From Bacteroidota bacterium (lineage in GTDB: Bacteria > Bacteroidota > Bacteroidia > Cytophagales > Cytophagaceae): a stretch of DNA of 64,000 bases. Position 1 is the first letter of the stretch. Each line of letters opens with the position of its first letter. The position numbers were made by a program, and so were the translations under genes. The notes below the pieces were generated by a model that had not been told where the DNA came from, did no database searches, and worked only from the letters and a program-made list of their open reading frames with translations. The stretch lies in the NCBI GenBank assembly GCA_023391415.1, contig JAEWAY010000011.1, positions 241,198 to 305,197 of the forward strand, given 5' to 3'. Positions 62,031 through 64,000 of this stretch are shown here, piece after piece.

Positions 62031-62168
62031 GCCTATAACACGGGTTTTGCGTTAGGCGGGGTGACGTGCAAACTTGGAGTTTTGTGCTTCTATTCAAGTT
62101 CAGTGCAGATTGACGGTTTTGTGCTCCGAAATCCCGCCCGAACGCAAAGCCCGAAAACGTTATGGGGC
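62031..62168 (+). repeat. Cassette recombination site G (attC-like)
   Basis: Starts GCCTATAAC, ends GTTATGGGGC. Arms GGGTTTTGCGTTAGGCGGG (62042-62060) and CCCGCCCGAACGCAAAGCCC (62133-62152) pair, as in site E. It separates cassettes 7 and 8. An open frame crosses the site but has no coding look. Confidence 0.82.
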
Positions 62169-62189
62169 AGTTTAAAACCGACAACGACA

Positions 62190-62972
62190 ATGAGAAAACC
62201 AATTAAAATAGGACAGAAAGAATACAAATTCAAAAAAGATGCAATTACGCATTATCGTACTATTTTAAATTCATATGACTTTGGACAATCTCTAAATGAT
62301 TCTGATTATGATGACCTTATTAACTTATTGGATTATGACTATTTCAATTATTTGGCTGAACTTGAAACTACCGAAAGAAATGCAGGAGAAGAAATAGACA
62401 ATGAAACAGAGATAAACAAAAATGAAGTAGATGAATCTGAACTAACAATTATAGACATTAAAATCGCAAAGGTTCAATTTAACACAAAATGTTTTGAAGT
62501 TTTTTACAGTGACAAATCAAGCGAATATATATCATACTTGATGATGATAAACAACTCAAAATATACAACTGAAAAATTATTCTATGTTGCGTGTAGGAAT
62601 TCAATTCACAATGATATTCAATCTGTAAAACAAAAATATTTTGACCAAAATTCAGTCAAAGGACACGTTAAATGTCAAGAAACTGGAACACTATCAAAAT
62701 GGACTGAATTAGCGGTTGACCACAGACAACCAAACACATTTTCGGTTATAGTTGACAGATTTAAAGAAGTAAATAGAATTGAGTTAGACAAAATTGAATT
62801 TGCGACAAACGACCAAAATCATATAATTTTCAAGGACGAATCTTGGTCGGAACAATTTAGAAAATATCATAAAGAAAAAGCAAGTTTACGAATAGTACGA
62901 ACGGAGTGTAATTCAAGTAGAACAGGATTAGCAAGATTAAAACGAACATCAAAAGACTTAACTATTCAATGA
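62190..62972 (+). CDS. DUF3223-like protein with HNH-like C-terminus
   Basis: 260 residues from ATG 62190 (MRKPIKIGQKEYKFKK); longer starts would read through site G. The N-terminal part (IKIGQKEYKFKKDAITHYRTILNSYD and DYDDLINLLDY) resembles DUF3223. The C-terminal region has CQETGTLSKWTELAVDHRQP and SEQFRKYHKEKASLRIV, the layout of a HNH-type nuclease-like motif. Possibly a DNA-acting protein; the evidence is only pattern level. Cassette 8 lacks a right-hand site. Confidence 0.5.
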   Translation: MRKPIKIGQKEYKFKKDAITHYRTILNSYDFGQSLNDSDYDDLINLLDYDYFNYLAELETTERNAGEEIDNETEINKNEVDESELTIIDIKIAKVQFNTKCFEVFYSDKSSEYISYLMMINNSKYTTEKLFYVACRNSIHNDIQSVKQKYFDQNSVKGHVKCQETGTLSKWTELAVDHRQPNTFSVIVDRFKEVNRIELDKIEFATNDQNHIIFKDESWSEQFRKYHKEKASLRIVRTECNSSRTGLARLKRTSKDLTIQ

Positions 62973-63018
62973 AAAACCGACCCTGAAAGCTTCCCTCAAT
63001 TAGAAACATTTAATAGGA

Positions 63019-64000
63019 TAGGATTAGGCTAATAAATCGCATTCCGCAGATTGGTTGCGTTCTAGGCTCATATCTTTGTGTCAAAGTTACGAGATATGAA
63101 ACAATTTACAGGACTTAACTATCTGGAATTTGCCGACAAATTCAGCACAGATAAAGATTGCTACGACTATCTGTTTTCCATGAAAGAAGAAATTGGCTAT
63201 AAATGTCTTAAATGTGGCAATAATGAATATCGAAAAGGCCGAAACCGCTATTATCGCCGTTGCAAAAAATGTCATTATGATGAATCGGTAACAGCCGGGA
63301 CTTTATTTCACAAGTTAAAATTCCCAATTCGTAAAGCTTTTCATATCTTATTCCGTATTTCCACCAAAAAGAAAGGCATGTCCACCATAGAGTTGGCAAA
63401 TGAATTTGATCTTCGCCAAAAGACCTGTTGGTTGTTTAAGTCCAAAATACAGGACGCGATGAGAAGTTCGGGAAAACATCCTCTAAGAGGAACTGTACAT
63501 GTGGATGAGTTTCTGATCGGCGGCCCGGAGGAAGGTCGTCCCGGGAGAAGTCAGGGAGCAAAAAAGAAGGTGATTATCGCTGTCGAAGTACCCCGTAAAG
63601 GTCAGACGGGAAGGGCTTACGCGCAGGTAATCAAAGATTTTTCAAGTGAGTCCTTTCGTCCGATATTTGAAAAGCGTATAGACGCGAAGGCCAATATAGA
63701 GACTGATGGTTTCTCTTCCTATTCTCCTTTTAAGAAGAATTTCAAGCTAAAACAATTCTATTCAGAGATGGGAAAAACCTTTCCCGAACTACATATTCAG
63801 ATTATGAATTTTAAGAAATGGCTTATAGGAATTCATCATCATTGCGCTGAACATTATTTGCAGAAATATCTTGATGAATATTTTTACAGATTTAACCGAA
63901 GGAATCATATGAATTCTATTTTTCACAAGCTCCTAAAACGTTTTGTTAAGCAAAAACCAAGCTATTTATCAAGAAGTTGTCAAATAGGCGCCTGATCCTA
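63019..64000 (+). mobile_element. IS1595-family insertion sequence (reaches the window edge)
   Basis: Left end TAGGATTAGGC (63019-63029) and right end GCCTGATCCTA (63990-64000) pair 10 of 11, so these are likely terminal inverted repeats; the exact outer ends cannot be fixed because the element touches the window edge. It cuts the cassette array on its right. The transposase stop codon lies inside the right repeat. Confidence 0.75.
63096..63995 (+). CDS. IS1595-family (ISXO2-like) transposase
   Basis: 299 residues from ATG 63096 (MKQFTGLNYLEFAD); GTG 63078 is an alternative. N-terminal zinc ribbon CLKCGNNEYRKGRNRYY with CKKC, then the DDE-type core: VHVDEFLIGGPEEG (first Asp), NIETDGFSSY (second Asp) and the C-terminal EYFYRFNRRNH. 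Length is normal and no lesion is visible, so it is probably active. Confidence 0.93.
   Translation: MKQFTGLNYLEFADKFSTDKDCYDYLFSMKEEIGYKCLKCGNNEYRKGRNRYYRRCKKCHYDESVTAGTLFHKLKFPIRKAFHILFRISTKKKGMSTIELANEFDLRQKTCWLFKSKIQDAMRSSGKHPLRGTVHVDEFLIGGPEEGRPGRSQGAKKKVIIAVEVPRKGQTGRAYAQVIKDFSSESFRPIFEKRIDAKANIETDGFSSYSPFKKNFKLKQFYSEMGKTFPELHIQIMNFKKWLIGIHHHCAEHYLQKYLDEYFYRFNRRNHMNSIFHKLLKRFVKQKPSYLSRSCQIGA

Noticed and set aside
49274..62168. Could the repeated palindromes be a CRISPR array or transposon ends (MITEs)?
   Set aside because: Spacing is 0.7-3.7 kb with genes between, so not CRISPR. For MITEs one expects terminal repeats matching within each palindrome and target duplications; here the variable ends match between neighbouring palindromes across the genes.
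62007..62189. Upstream extension of the DUF3223-like gene
   Set aside because: It reads straight through recombination site G and only follows an accidental ATG overlapping the OsmC stop.
1..64000. tRNA, rRNA, tmRNA or prophage genes
   Set aside because: No clover-leaf, rRNA-like stretch or phage structural gene was recognised on either strand.

Overview
The window comes from a member of the Bacteroidota, probably a gliding Cytophagales-type bacterium. The evidence is GldC, the chain ftsX-DUF3098-uppP-truB-ribF, type IX secretion (T9SS) tails, several TonB-dependent receptors, TAnnTTTG-type -7 promoter elements and an almost complete lack of Shine-Dalgarno sites. No rRNA, tRNA or CRISPR array was seen.

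Positions 1 to about 48,050 are ordinary chromosome of moderate GC. In order they hold: guaA, a lipoprotein-like TPR/periplasmic-binding protein, hemL and proC with two small secreted proteins (0.6-7.1 kb); a minus-strand envelope and cofactor run ftsX-DUF3098-uppP-truB-ribF-M48 protease-gldC (7.2-12 kb); an ECF sigma/anti-sigma pair; a baeRF-type protein; a DUF4198 protein followed by a TonB-type outer-membrane receptor; a thioredoxin-fold protein, deoC, a MORN-repeat lipoprotein, a TIGR01777 epimerase and hrpB. A decayed T9SS-secreted gene (25.8-27.7 kb) follows, then lipocalin, a DsbA-like/HxlR pair, a Na/Pi-type transporter, RDD and VOC proteins, and a Crp/SDR/VTT group. A GH5 cellulase, whose catalytic domain is interrupted by a probable carbohydrate-binding domain, lies next to a membrane-anchored AraC-type regulator. 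Last comes a TolC-MFP-RND efflux operon followed by a LytS/LytR-type two-component pair.

From about 48,050 the DNA becomes much AT-richer and the organisation changes. Positions 48,341-63,018 form an array of eight gene cassettes separated by seven long (about 140-280 bp) imperfect palindromes. Each palindrome starts with ...TAAC (CCAAC in the first) and ends with GTTA.... The variable bases next to TAAC at the end of a cassette are complementary to the variable bases after GTTA at the start of the same cassette, not to those across the palindrome. This is the signature of integron gene cassettes with attC sites (R'' complementary to the cassette's own R'). It holds for six of the seven complete cassettes. 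The sites are longer than usual attC sites, the cassettes often hold several genes with their own regulators, and no integrase is present in the window.

The cassette cargo is: (1) an Lnu-type lincosamide nucleotidyltransferase; (2) a saccharopine-dehydrogenase-like protein plus a methyltransferase; (3) a DUF6660-like protein, a TonB receptor and a cation-efflux protein; (4) a metallo-beta-lactamase-fold protein with a divergent HxlR regulator; (5) a second-type methionine aminopeptidase plus DUF4260; (6) a five-gene arsenic operon (arsR, DUF6428, phosphatase-like ArsC, ACR3 pump, ArsC); (7) an OsmC protein; (8) a DUF3223-like protein. The array is cut on its right by an IS1595-family element that reaches the window edge. 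The cassette array is the most interesting object here.
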